In this document: positions 10,038 to 18,134 of the stretch, piece after piece
Layout: each line of letters starts with the position of its first letter
How positions within the stretch are numbered: the stretch's first letter is position 1
Assembly (NCBI RefSeq): GCF_004103715.1
Contig: NZ_CP035282.1
Coordinates: 248,001-312,000, forward strand
Reading direction: 5' to 3'
From: Acidilutibacter cellobiosedens
GTDB taxonomy: Bacteria > Bacillota > Clostridia > Tissierellales > Acidilutibacteraceae
DNA: 64,000 bases
Notes under the pieces: model-generated
What the model saw: only the letters and a program-made list of their open reading frames with translations
Told to the model about the DNA's origin: nothing
Database searches by the model: none
Program-made: the position numbers and the translations under genes

Positions 10038-10617
10038 AATAAATAATTTATTAAAATTATCGGCAATATTTTGTGTAATTATTTTTTTAGTTTTAAAATA
10101 TTTAAAAGGTTCGGAGACATTGTTAGACAACTGGGAGTTAATTACACAAGCTGCAGGATATAGTGCCATATTAACGTTGGTATATGAAAAATGGATTTGG
10201 AGGATAAATCCTTTAATCAAAATACCTAAATTCAAAAAAGAATATGGTGGTTTAATAAAATATGAATATAATGGAATCCAAGGAACTAAAAATATAGATA
10301 TAAAAATTTCTCAAACATTAACTAATGTATATGTTTCGATAAAAAGTGATGAGATTACAAGTAAAAGTATAACAAGTGAGTTAGTAGAAGAAAATAATAA
10401 ATATGTGTTATATTATACTTATATCACTCAACCCAAAAGTGAATTTAGTGATGAGAATCCTATCCAATATGGCACCTGTAAAGTGCTTGTTGACGATGTA
10501 AAGGAGTTTCATGGAATTTATTGGACAACCAGTAAAACCAAAGGCGACATTTACTTTGTAGAAAATAAAAAAGATAGCCAAGCAATTTTTTATCGCTCGA
10601 CCTCTTTCCCTAAATAG
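10021..10617 (+). CDS. cap15: CBASS effector, Cap15-like (2 TM plus beta-barrel)
   Basis: 198 residues: two N-terminal hydrophobic helices (about residues 9-28, AIFCVIIFLVLKYL, and about 38-58, QAAGYSAILTLVYE) followed by a beta-rich soluble domain with regular strands. This is the layout of Cap15, a CBASS effector that binds the cyclic nucleotide through its barrel and oligomerises to damage the inner membrane. Position directly behind the CD-NTase supports the call. The ATG at 10021 lies inside the upstream gene with GAAAGG 7 bases before it. Its 3' end overlaps the convergent relaxase gene by 28 bp. A different 2TM effector is possible, but the pair layout fits well. Confidence 0.75.
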   Translation: MNMKSKINNLLKLSAIFCVIIFLVLKYLKGSETLLDNWELITQAAGYSAILTLVYEKWIWRINPLIKIPKFKKEYGGLIKYEYNGIQGTKNIDIKISQTLTNVYVSIKSDEITSKSITSELVEENNKYVLYYTYITQPKSEFSDENPIQYGTCKVLVDDVKEFHGIYWTTSKTKGDIYFVENKKDSQAIFYRSTSFPK

Positions 10618-11933
10618 GTATCATAGTTTTTCTTATACTGATATAGTTTCTTTTGTTCCTGGCGGGACTGATTGAGTTTCTCAATGAGAGACTCTTTTTT
10701 TGTATTTAATTTTTCAAGTTCTTCAAATATCTGTTTTGTGGTAGGAAGAGTATTGGAGTTCTGAAAACTTTCGGTAACTGCTTTTTTATAAAGCAAAAGT
10801 TGAGCATTATACTCGTTAGTAAAAGCCTTATCCTCGGGATGATTTTTAGCATATTTATAAATTTCTTTATACTGCTCAATGATATATCTGTTTTCCATAG
10901 TCTGCTTTTTTTCTTCAATTAGTTTTTCTATCTTCTTGTTTTCTGAAAGAAGATTTTGAATTTCAGAAGCTTTATCCTGGAGTGCTTTTTCTAACTGTTC
11001 TTGTGTTTTGAAGCCTTCACTTCTAACCTGGTTGATTGTATCTGCCATAGTATAAAGATTATGCTTTACTGCCCAATGCTTGTATCCAGGAGAGCCTTTA
11101 ACCTTCTCGTTAGCATTAATATCAATAATATTATCCAAGGCCTTAAATGGAGATTTAGGACGTTTTCCTCGTATCTGAATTTCCTCTGAAATACGTTCTT
11201 TTAATCTTTCCTCAGTATAATCTTCTCCAATTCGCATAGCTCTAGTGAAACGCTTTTGACCCTCTTTTTTCTTGAAAGCGATATGCTTTCCATGTTTAAT
11301 TTCATATCCATACTGCTCCATAAGATAGAGGAAATCTTTCCAGTCTTTAGCTTTCTTAGCAGCTCTATCAATATCAAACTGGAGTCTTCCCTTCCATGAA
11401 GTGCCTTCCTTTCTCTCCTGATATTCCCTATAGGATTTACCTTTTGTCTTATACTTTTTCTTGTATTTTTCATAGTATTCATCTATGACAACAAGATTAT
11501 TTTCCTTACATAGCTTATCACTTTGGTAGCGGATTTTGTGGTAACTTCGTTTATTTGATTGATAGCATTTACCTGTTTTCCAGTTTACATTATTAAAAAT
11601 AATGTGATTATGAATATGGTTACGATCTACATGGGTTGCTAGAACATATTCGTATTCACCATTTAAAACTTCTTTAGCCAGAGCAAGACCTATCTCGTGT
11701 GCCTTTTCAGGACTTACCTCTTCAGGAACAAAGCTTTGTATTAAATGTCTAGCTAAAACTGTTCCTCTAGTATCATTGACTTCCCTTGTATTCATAAACT
11801 GTAAATGGGCAGTTGAAGGAGAGCAGCCATCAGAACTTATCAATATTTGCTCATCAGTTTTATCATTACTAGTAATATAATTAATAGCAAGATTTAGAGT
11901 AGATTTGATGGGGTGTATTTTTGTAATAGCCAT
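10590..11933 (-). CDS. Relaxase / mobilization nuclease (MobA-like)
   Basis: Relaxase that nicks oriT and leads the transferred strand during conjugative mobilization. 447 residues. The three-histidine metal site is explicit: H101-VDRN-H106-I-H108-N-H110-IIF, and Y19 (INYITS) is a candidate nicking tyrosine. The C-terminal third is a charged coiled coil. It follows mobC with one base between stop and start, and no type IV secretion or coupling gene is visible, so this is a mobilizable rather than self-transmissible element. The 3' end overlaps the CBASS effector tail to tail. Confidence 0.92.
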   Translation of the reverse strand: MAITKIHPIKSTLNLAINYITSNDKTDEQILISSDGCSPSTAHLQFMNTREVNDTRGTVLARHLIQSFVPEEVSPEKAHEIGLALAKEVLNGEYEYVLATHVDRNHIHNHIIFNNVNWKTGKCYQSNKRSYHKIRYQSDKLCKENNLVVIDEYYEKYKKKYKTKGKSYREYQERKEGTSWKGRLQFDIDRAAKKAKDWKDFLYLMEQYGYEIKHGKHIAFKKKEGQKRFTRAMRIGEDYTEERLKERISEEIQIRGKRPKSPFKALDNIIDINANEKVKGSPGYKHWAVKHNLYTMADTINQVRSEGFKTQEQLEKALQDKASEIQNLLSENKKIEKLIEEKKQTMENRYIIEQYKEIYKYAKNHPEDKAFTNEYNAQLLLYKKAVTESFQNSNTLPTTKQIFEELEKLNTKKESLIEKLNQSRQEQKKLYQYKKNYDTYLGKEVER

Positions 11934-11934
11934 A

Positions 11935-12288
11935 TCAATCAGGCCTATTCATATATTTTCTTGTCAGGATATTTTGAATTTTTATTATTTCTCTTGAGAT
12001 ATCATCATTCTCTTTTTTAAGATCTTCAATATCTTCTCTATAGATTATTCCTGTACTATTTACTCTCTTTGCAATTTGGTTAAGGTTGTTAGAGTTTTTC
12101 CCTATAAGAGTTTGTAGCCTTCTAAAAATATTCATATCAATTACAAATATAGGGGCTTCAAGGACACTTTTCCTTATAAAATGTCCCATTGATTTTGACT
12201 TGCTCATTTCAAGTTTTTTCTTAAAAAGTTCCTTTTCTTCATCAGTAACCATTACATGAATATCATTTTTTCTAAGTCTATTTGCCAT
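11935..12288 (-). CDS. mobC: MobC-like relaxosome accessory protein
   Basis: 117 residues. The N-terminus (RKNDIHVMVTDEEKELF) and a middle stretch (IDMNIFRRLQTLIGKNSNNL) are typical of the MobC/ribbon-helix-helix family that binds oriT and helps the relaxase. AGGAGG sits a few bases before the ATG. It is the first gene of a two-gene mobilization operon with the relaxase, transcribed away from the hairpin-rich candidate oriT. Confidence 0.85.
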   Translation of the reverse strand: MANRLRKNDIHVMVTDEEKELFKKKLEMSKSKSMGHFIRKSVLEAPIFVIDMNIFRRLQTLIGKNSNNLNQIAKRVNSTGIIYREDIEDLKKENDDISREIIKIQNILTRKYMNRPD

Positions 12289-12320
12289 ATAAATCCTCCT
12301 TTTCTTTCTTCTTTATAACA

Positions 12321-12440
12321 GGGTATTAGGGGTGTCCCCTAAATCATTCCGATAGGAACAAGTAGAAAATTGGATAAAAAGAAGCGAACCTAAATGGGTC
12401 CGCTTCATCAATTTTCTCGTAAGTGTGTCTACACTTACTG
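12321..12440 (+). other. Candidate origin of transfer (oriT), hairpin cluster
   Basis: About 350 bp without a gene upstream of mobC holds a dense set of inverted repeats: TTAGGGG/CCCCTAA (12326-12332 and 12336-12342), TTCC/GGAA (12347-12350 and 12355-12358), and AGAAAATTG/CAATTTTCT (12364-12372 and 12410-12418) enclosing GAAGCGAACC/GGGTCCGCTTC. A further perfect repeat GTAAGTGT/ACACTTAC lies at 12419-12438. Position next to a relaxosome operon and repeat density suggest oriT; the nic site cannot be placed. One hairpin could also be a terminator. Confidence 0.5.
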
Positions 12441-12644
12441 TGCTTGCTATTAAAGTTATTTTAAAAGCAGGCATTAAGCTAAGTATTTGATTTATATATT
12501 TATATTACCGCACTCTATGGCGAATGTCAGCGTGAATTATAAAATTTCCATGTTATATTAGCAAGGTATGATTTATTTGGTACAATAGTAGTTAATAAAT
12601 TGACTTATTATTTTAAGTATGTATCAGGAATGGGGGGATAATTT

Positions 12645-13649
12645 ATGATAGTAAGTCCAGAAACATATATCAGTCTTTTACAGGATAAAAACTATGAAGA
12701 ACTTATAAAAGAAAGAGATAGTTTAATAGATGAAATAAAAGAATATGAGAAAACATTGGATGACTCCATAGATATGGGTATGAATCCTTCAAGGGAAGTC
12801 GTTTATAAGTGTAACCATTTATATTTATCGAAAATATGTGAACTATTATATGAGAGGTTTGCAATTAAGGATTTAAGCAGTATCTCAAATAACTTTAAGA
12901 ACAATGATTGGATACATATATTAAAGGAGTATTTAGTAGCAAATAATTTATTTGAGATATGGACAAATGATAATATAGAGCAACGAAAAAATGGTAGAGA
13001 ATTTACTTTATCAGATCATGTAAAAGGATTAATTTATTCTTTATTAAGCAATCAAAGACCTTGGAAAGGGATCGTCGCTAACATGGATAAAATAGAGAAT
13101 ATATTTTATAACTTTGATGTTGATAAGATTAAAGCTGAAAAGCCTGAGAGATTTATAAATGAAATTCGTCAAATTAAATGTGGAAATCGAGATATAAGTC
13201 AGCAAATGAAAAGCCTTTCTTCAAACATTGCAATAATGGAAAAAATCGAAAAAGATTATGGAAGTATGGATAATTTTGTTACCTCAGTCCCTACATATGA
13301 AATAGTAAAGCAAATATCGGATAATAAATCAAAATATAAAATTCATAGAGTAGGGGAAGCTTTAGCTTGGGAGTATTTAAGAAATGTTGGAATAGATGGC
13401 ATGAAACCAGACGTTCATTTATGTAGATTTTTTTCTGGAGAACGTATGGGAAGAGGAAATAACACACCAGCAAGGATAAATGAAGTTTTTGAAACGGTTT
13501 TAAAACTATCTGAGGATACAGGAGTTTCTATGTCAGAAATAGACTCACTGGTTTGGAATTTTTGTTCATCTGGATATGGAGAAGTATGTACCTCGAATCC
13601 TAGATGTGAAATATGTCCTATAAAAAAATATTGCAATAAATACTCTTAA
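12645..13649 (+). CDS. HhH-GPD DNA glycosylase / endonuclease III-like protein with Fe-S cluster
   Basis: 334 residues. The C-terminal half resembles the HhH-GPD base-excision family: KIHRVGEALAWEYLRNVGID looks like the helix-hairpin-helix, followed by a conserved Asp (KPDVHLCRF). Four cysteines C315-x5-C321-x2-C324-x5-C330 are the spacing of an endonuclease-III-type [4Fe-4S] loop. The N-terminal 100 residues are a separate helical domain. GGGGGGATAA precedes the ATG. It may excise modified phage bases or serve general repair; placement beside nuclease-like and defence genes favours defence, which is inference. Confidence 0.75.
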   Translation: MIVSPETYISLLQDKNYEELIKERDSLIDEIKEYEKTLDDSIDMGMNPSREVVYKCNHLYLSKICELLYERFAIKDLSSISNNFKNNDWIHILKEYLVANNLFEIWTNDNIEQRKNGREFTLSDHVKGLIYSLLSNQRPWKGIVANMDKIENIFYNFDVDKIKAEKPERFINEIRQIKCGNRDISQQMKSLSSNIAIMEKIEKDYGSMDNFVTSVPTYEIVKQISDNKSKYKIHRVGEALAWEYLRNVGIDGMKPDVHLCRFFSGERMGRGNNTPARINEVFETVLKLSEDTGVSMSEIDSLVWNFCSSGYGEVCTSNPRCEICPIKKYCNKYS

Positions 13650-13766
13650 GAGGATTAGTTTAGGATTATAAAATAATAATATTAGATTTGTAGAAAGCAA
13701 TAGAAGTTTAAATTATATTAGCAAATAATATTAAGTGGTTATGAGCATAAACAAGGGGGTGTAAAT

Positions 13767-14327
13767 TTGCTGGACTTAAAAAAATTAGTGTCTAAACTTT
13801 TTTCCTATGCAGAAATAGAAAAGATCGAAGTATATAATGAATTCAGTTTCCAACATGAGCTAGGCATATTTTTAAGAAAAGAACTAGACAGTTATATAAT
13901 TCAGTTTGAAAGAAATGTATCTTATTTTTCAATAGGAAGTAAGACAATCAAAAAAGAAATTGATATCTCTATCTTTAATAATGATAAAACAGAGAAATAT
14001 GCCATCGAATTAAAACATCCATTAAATGGTCAGTATCCTGAGCAGATGTACTCATTTGTTAAAGATATAAAGTTCATGGAAGAGCTAAAAGAAAATGGAT
14101 TTGCAAAAAATGCAGTAGTAATATTGGTATCGGATAGACCTTTTTATGCAGATCAAAGGAATAATGGAATCTATAAATATTTTAGAGATGAATACAGGGT
14201 CTATGGAGATATATTCAAACCAACAGGAGCAATGAAGGGGAAAGAATTTATTCCTATAAAAGGAGATTATAATTTCACCTGGCAATCTCTAAATAGAGAG
14301 AAAAAATATTTTATTGTAGAAATTTAA
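13767..14327 (+). CDS. PD-(D/E)XK nuclease-like protein
   Basis: 186 residues. The core KKEIDISIFN then EKYAIELKHP (about residues 72-90) has the D and E-x-K arrangement of restriction-endonuclease-fold proteins, and an upstream helix (FQHELGIFLRKEL) supplies a possible Glu. The start is TTG at 13767 with GGGGG seven bases upstream. The next gene begins 23 bp after the stop, so the pair may be an operon. No specific family recognised. Confidence 0.6.
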   Translation: MLDLKKLVSKLFSYAEIEKIEVYNEFSFQHELGIFLRKELDSYIIQFERNVSYFSIGSKTIKKEIDISIFNNDKTEKYAIELKHPLNGQYPEQMYSFVKDIKFMEELKENGFAKNAVVILVSDRPFYADQRNNGIYKYFRDEYRVYGDIFKPTGAMKGKEFIPIKGDYNFTWQSLNREKKYFIVEI

Positions 14328-14350
14328 AGAAGTGAAAGGGAGGTGTTGAT

Positions 14351-15364
14351 GTGGATAGAATTATTTATATAGGACAAGAGAATGTAAAAATAATTAATAA
14401 TGAAGAATTTTCTTCTGATATTTCTGAATGTTTTTCTGATATTCCAGATTTGGGACATCCTTTGATAAAGGGTGCAAAAGCTACTTTATCTAGTATAGAA
14501 AAGATGCTTTATTCAGCTCCAGCTTTTATAAGTTTAATAAAATCATCAGTACCTAAAGAAACTTTTCAAGCAGTGTTAACTGACGAACAAAATAGAAAGT
14601 TAGCCGAAGGATCATTAAAATTAATGACTAGGAAAGATGGTTCTTTGATGGCAAACTTGGTTAACCCAAAGACTAAAAAAATAGTATCAACTATATCTTT
14701 AGAAAAAACTAATATTACACCAGATATAAGTCAAGCCATGACAAATTATGCAACTCAGATGCAGATTGCTCAAATTGCAGAACAAATTCAGTTAATACAA
14801 ATATCCGTTGAAAAAGTAAGAAAAGGACAAGAATATGATAGATTAGCTTCTGCATATAGTTGCAAACAGAAACTTTTACAAGCGATGGTTATAAAGAATC
14901 AAAAGTTAAAAGAATTAGCTTTGATGAGAATTGCTAGTGATTCTGAGGATAGTAGAAACCTTTTAATGTTAAGCCAAAATGCAAGTTTGGATTTTATCAA
15001 AAATCAGCCAGAATCATTTTGGGGGAAGATACTACCTACATCAAGTCCTGATAAGATGGATGATAGAATAAATGAAATAAGAGAAAATTTATATGCAGTT
15101 AACATGGTTTCATTTGTAGAGGCAATGGCATATTTTGAGATGGGTGAAGCTGAAGCTGCTCAACAAAGTTTACAATATTATGCTGAATACATCCAAAAAA
15201 CTTATTTAGATATTGAAGGGCTAGTTCAACGATTAGATATGCTAGATCCATCACCAGAAAACTACTGGTCAAAGGCATTACCAGATATAAAGAAAAGGAT
15301 CATGGAACTGCCATTTAATGTAGAACAAAAAATATTGGAAGGAGAAAAATATGGAGATGAATAA
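14351..15364 (+). CDS. Unknown protein, helical
   Basis: 337 residues, not recognised. The N-terminus has a small beta-rich part, then a segment DGSLMANLVNPKTKKIVSTI that looks like a two-stranded hairpin, then long helices with Gln-rich coiled-coil character (MQIAQIAEQIQLIQIS). No membrane span and no nuclease motif seen. The start is GTG at 14351 behind GGGAGGTG. It overlaps the following small gene by 14 bp, and follows the PD-(D/E)XK gene by 23 bp, so the three form a likely operon. Confidence 0.55.
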   Translation: MDRIIYIGQENVKIINNEEFSSDISECFSDIPDLGHPLIKGAKATLSSIEKMLYSAPAFISLIKSSVPKETFQAVLTDEQNRKLAEGSLKLMTRKDGSLMANLVNPKTKKIVSTISLEKTNITPDISQAMTNYATQMQIAQIAEQIQLIQISVEKVRKGQEYDRLASAYSCKQKLLQAMVIKNQKLKELALMRIASDSEDSRNLLMLSQNASLDFIKNQPESFWGKILPTSSPDKMDDRINEIRENLYAVNMVSFVEAMAYFEMGEAEAAQQSLQYYAEYIQKTYLDIEGLVQRLDMLDPSPENYWSKALPDIKKRIMELPFNVEQKILEGEKYGDE

Positions 15365-15545
15365 ATGTAAAAATAAGAAATGCCAAAGAGACTTGCCTGA
15401 GGGCTATAAGCATAGATATTGTGAACATTGTAGAAATAAATATGCTAAGAGGACTAAGGATGGGATAAAAGCAGTGGGTGGCGTTGTAGGAAGCTTTGCA
15501 CTTCTGATTTTAACTAAAGGAAAATTTGATTCTAGGGATAAATAA
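15351..15545 (+). CDS. Small zinc-ribbon protein with hydrophobic tail
   Basis: 64 residues. Cys pairs C-x4-C and C-x2-C (CKNKKC and CEHC) form a zinc-knuckle, followed by a Gly-rich hydrophobic stretch (AVGGVVGSFALLILT) that could anchor in the membrane. It overlaps the 3' end of the preceding unknown gene, implying translational coupling and a shared function. No family recognised. Confidence 0.55.
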   Translation: MEMNKCKNKKCQRDLPEGYKHRYCEHCRNKYAKRTKDGIKAVGGVVGSFALLILTKGKFDSRDK

Positions 15546-15633
15546 TTTAGAGAAATAGTTTTATAATTTCACCTAGCAACTTTTAAATATAGATAGAAAA
15601 CATTTTATTATTGAAATTTAGGGGGATAAATAA

Positions 15634-15958
15634 ATGTTTTTAATAGATAAAAAAATGAAGCTATATCTATAAGTAAAAAACTTTTCAAGAGCTAGAATTT
15701 AAGGAACGTCAACATATACAAGAATGGATAAGCAAAAACACAGACATTCTTGGGGAGAGTCTTCTCATAATACAAAAAGAGTTTAGCGGGTTTGATGATA
15801 CTAAGGAAAGACTCGATTTATTAGCTATCGATGAAAATGGCAGCCTTCATATTATTGAAAATAAATTAGATGACAACAGTATTTCAAAAAAAATAGAAAG
15901 AGTGAATTGGTTATGGAGATATTATTTAATGCAAAATCATTTGGAGAGCAGTCTATAG
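15634..15958 (+). pseudogene. Broken DUF91/DUF4268-type nuclease gene (N-terminal fragment)
   Basis: A ribosome binding site (GGGGGAT) precedes ATG at 15634, but the coding text is spread over three frames: MFLIDKK, then KNEAISISKK, then FQELEFKERQHIQEWISKN. The last frame continues with ERLDLLAIDENGSLHIIENK, the D..(I)E-x-K core of endonuclease NucS/RecB-like proteins, and stops at 15956-15958. At least two frameshifts and loss of the 3' part make it a pseudogene. Its decayed end runs into the start of the metallopeptidase gene. Confidence 0.7.
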
Positions 15959-16917
15959 AAAAACAACAGATAGAAGCTTATAGCCAAGCAATATTCTCGA
16001 TTTATAATACATTAAGGGAAACTTTAGATTTATCGTTACTAAATTCAATTATTATTCCAGAAGATTATAAAGAAGGTTTATTTGATTTTCAACGAATTAA
16101 TGGACATAGAGAGTTTATTACTGAAAATGAATATGGTAAAGGGATGGCACAAGTAGTGTCTAGTGATAATGAAAGTGGAGAAACAGTATATAACATAATC
16201 ATTGATAAAAATATAATATTCACATTAGTGGGTGAAGAGCAATTACAAGCTATAGAAGATAGTCTTAACTCTGAAGAAAAATATGCTTTGTTTTTATCAT
16301 CAAGACAGTTGGCTATTAATACATTGTACCATGAATTTGGGCACATTCATGAATATAGCTCAAATAGAGAGATAGAGTGGATCCAAAATAAAGAGGTAAA
16401 AACTGATTTGCGATCACAATATATTCTTTTAGCCATGCAATGCTGGAGCGAGTATTTTGCTTGTAGAACTTCATCAACGACATTTCCTTTTGGGGAATCG
16501 GATGCTTTAGAAATAATCAAAACCTGTAATGATACTGAGGATGGATTACAAAAACAACGAAGTAAATACAATAGAAGAATAATAGGATTAAATGAATTTG
16601 TTTTAGAATTTCATGATTATACTGGTTTTATTTTAAAAAAGATAGCTAGTGCTCATGGCAATTTATATTGTTTAGGTGATTCTAGGGAAAAAATAATAGA
16701 TGCTATTGAAGAAGGGTTTGGAGAATCATATACAAAAGCTATCTGGAAGGATTATGGTAAAGCTTTAGATAAATTATATCTGGATTATCCAGATTGGAAA
16801 GATGATACTGTTTTCAATGATATATGTGATGTGATTATTAAATATTATAATCAATATGAGATTTATATAAGTGAAACACCTCAGGGGATATATTATGACA
16901 TACCCGTAAGGCTGTGA
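15913..16917 (+). CDS. Predicted zinc metallopeptidase (HEFGH)
   Basis: About 334 residues. Zinc motif H-E-F-G-H (TLYHEFGHIHEY, near residue 140) is followed about 35 residues later by CWSEYFACR, whose Glu would be the third ligand of a gluzincin. No signal peptide or membrane segment, so it should be cytoplasmic. The start is uncertain: ATG at 15913 (or TTG at 15907) lies inside the decayed upstream nuclease gene and lacks a clear ribosome binding site, so the original N-terminus may have been lost. Role unknown; standalone proteases in such islands can be regulators or effectors. Confidence 0.6.
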   Translation: MEILFNAKSFGEQSIEKQQIEAYSQAIFSIYNTLRETLDLSLLNSIIIPEDYKEGLFDFQRINGHREFITENEYGKGMAQVVSSDNESGETVYNIIIDKNIIFTLVGEEQLQAIEDSLNSEEKYALFLSSRQLAINTLYHEFGHIHEYSSNREIEWIQNKEVKTDLRSQYILLAMQCWSEYFACRTSSTTFPFGESDALEIIKTCNDTEDGLQKQRSKYNRRIIGLNEFVLEFHDYTGFILKKIASAHGNLYCLGDSREKIIDAIEEGFGESYTKAIWKDYGKALDKLYLDYPDWKDDTVFNDICDVIIKYYNQYEIYISETPQGIYYDIPVRL

Positions 16918-16959
16918 TTTAAATATCACTTAATCAAGAATAGTAAAGGAAGATGTAAA

Positions 16960-18042
16960 ATGAAAGATTTACATGAAGTTTTGACAAGTTTTTCAAAAGA
17001 ACTTACTAGAGTAAATCAGGATAATGTTCTAACAAAAAAGGAACTATGTGATAAATTATATTCATTTATAGACCCTAAATTAGAAGGGGAAAATGTTGAT
17101 AAGGAGATTTTTATATCCAATTATATTTATATTTTACAAAAGATAATAGCTGACTTATGCGAGATAAATGAGCGTTTACAAGATCTGAAGCACTTAGATG
17201 CTACTATTCCAGCAGAGAAAGACTATGAACACAGGAAGTTAAGATACTTTGCTAATCTAAATAAGCGGGCAAGGGATGAAATAATTAATTTTCTAAGTAT
17301 CAGATTACTAGATTATTTAATAGAACATAAGTCTGTAGATTATGCTTCTAGACAAGATGATAAAGGTCTTAATTTAATGCTACAAAGTTGTTATGAATAC
17401 AGTTTTTTTAAAAAATATTATGATCCTGATTATGATTTTTCAACAGAAGCGAAAATTAGATTTATTCCTGGAGTAAAATTAGAGAATTTCTTAGATGTAA
17501 TCAATGGTTACATAAAGTTAAAGCATGAAGATTTAAATGCATATCAGATAGAACTAAGCAGAATCGTAAGAGAAAACAATGTATTGGACTATCTATGTGG
17601 AAAAATAGAAGTACATAATATAATGAATCGTCGGTTAGAAGTATTTAATACTTTGGAGACCTTATATGAGGATAAAAAATGGCAACCTTTTATATCCCTT
17701 GCAATATTGCAGATTGAAGGGTTATTTTATGACTGCTGTAATGTTTTAAAAGTAAATGAACTAAGTGGTTTGGCAGGAACTTTGGTTGAGAAAGTAGATA
17801 AATCGTTCCGTGATAATCACATATTGATGTTATCCGTGTATCCATATTATATGTTTGAAATCCCGGAGATAAGAAATGAAATTGCACATACAGGATTAAT
17901 AGAATCCGAAAATTTAGAACATATAGCTAATGAATTGATACTTGATCTAAACACTGTAATTTCATGGATTTATGAGATATCACATGAAAAATATAAAATT
18001 TTGATGATGATATCAGATGCACTAGTGTTTATGCTAATCTAA
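16960..18042 (+). CDS. HEPN-domain protein, 3' end cut by IS21 element
   Basis: 360 residues as read, but the last codons (ATGCTAATC and the stop) belong to the inserted IS21 end at 18032. The protein is all-helical, and IRNEIAH near residue 305 is the R-x4-H motif of HEPN ribonucleases used in toxins and abortive infection. The ATG is preceded by GGAAGATG. The likely missing C-terminal part is the open frame just beyond the IS (20582-20984). Whether the truncated protein is active is unknown. Confidence 0.6.
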   Translation: MKDLHEVLTSFSKELTRVNQDNVLTKKELCDKLYSFIDPKLEGENVDKEIFISNYIYILQKIIADLCEINERLQDLKHLDATIPAEKDYEHRKLRYFANLNKRARDEIINFLSIRLLDYLIEHKSVDYASRQDDKGLNLMLQSCYEYSFFKKYYDPDYDFSTEAKIRFIPGVKLENFLDVINGYIKLKHEDLNAYQIELSRIVRENNVLDYLCGKIEVHNIMNRRLEVFNTLETLYEDKKWQPFISLAILQIEGLFYDCCNVLKVNELSGLAGTLVEKVDKSFRDNHILMLSVYPYYMFEIPEIRNEIAHTGLIESENLEHIANELILDLNTVISWIYEISHEKYKILMMISDALVFMLI

Positions 18043-18134
18043 AAATAGGTCAGCTGGCTCATTGAAAATTAGGTCACTTTCTTAAGAAAATATGGTATCC
18101 TTTCAGTATAAACTGGGAGGAGGAAGAGAAGGAA

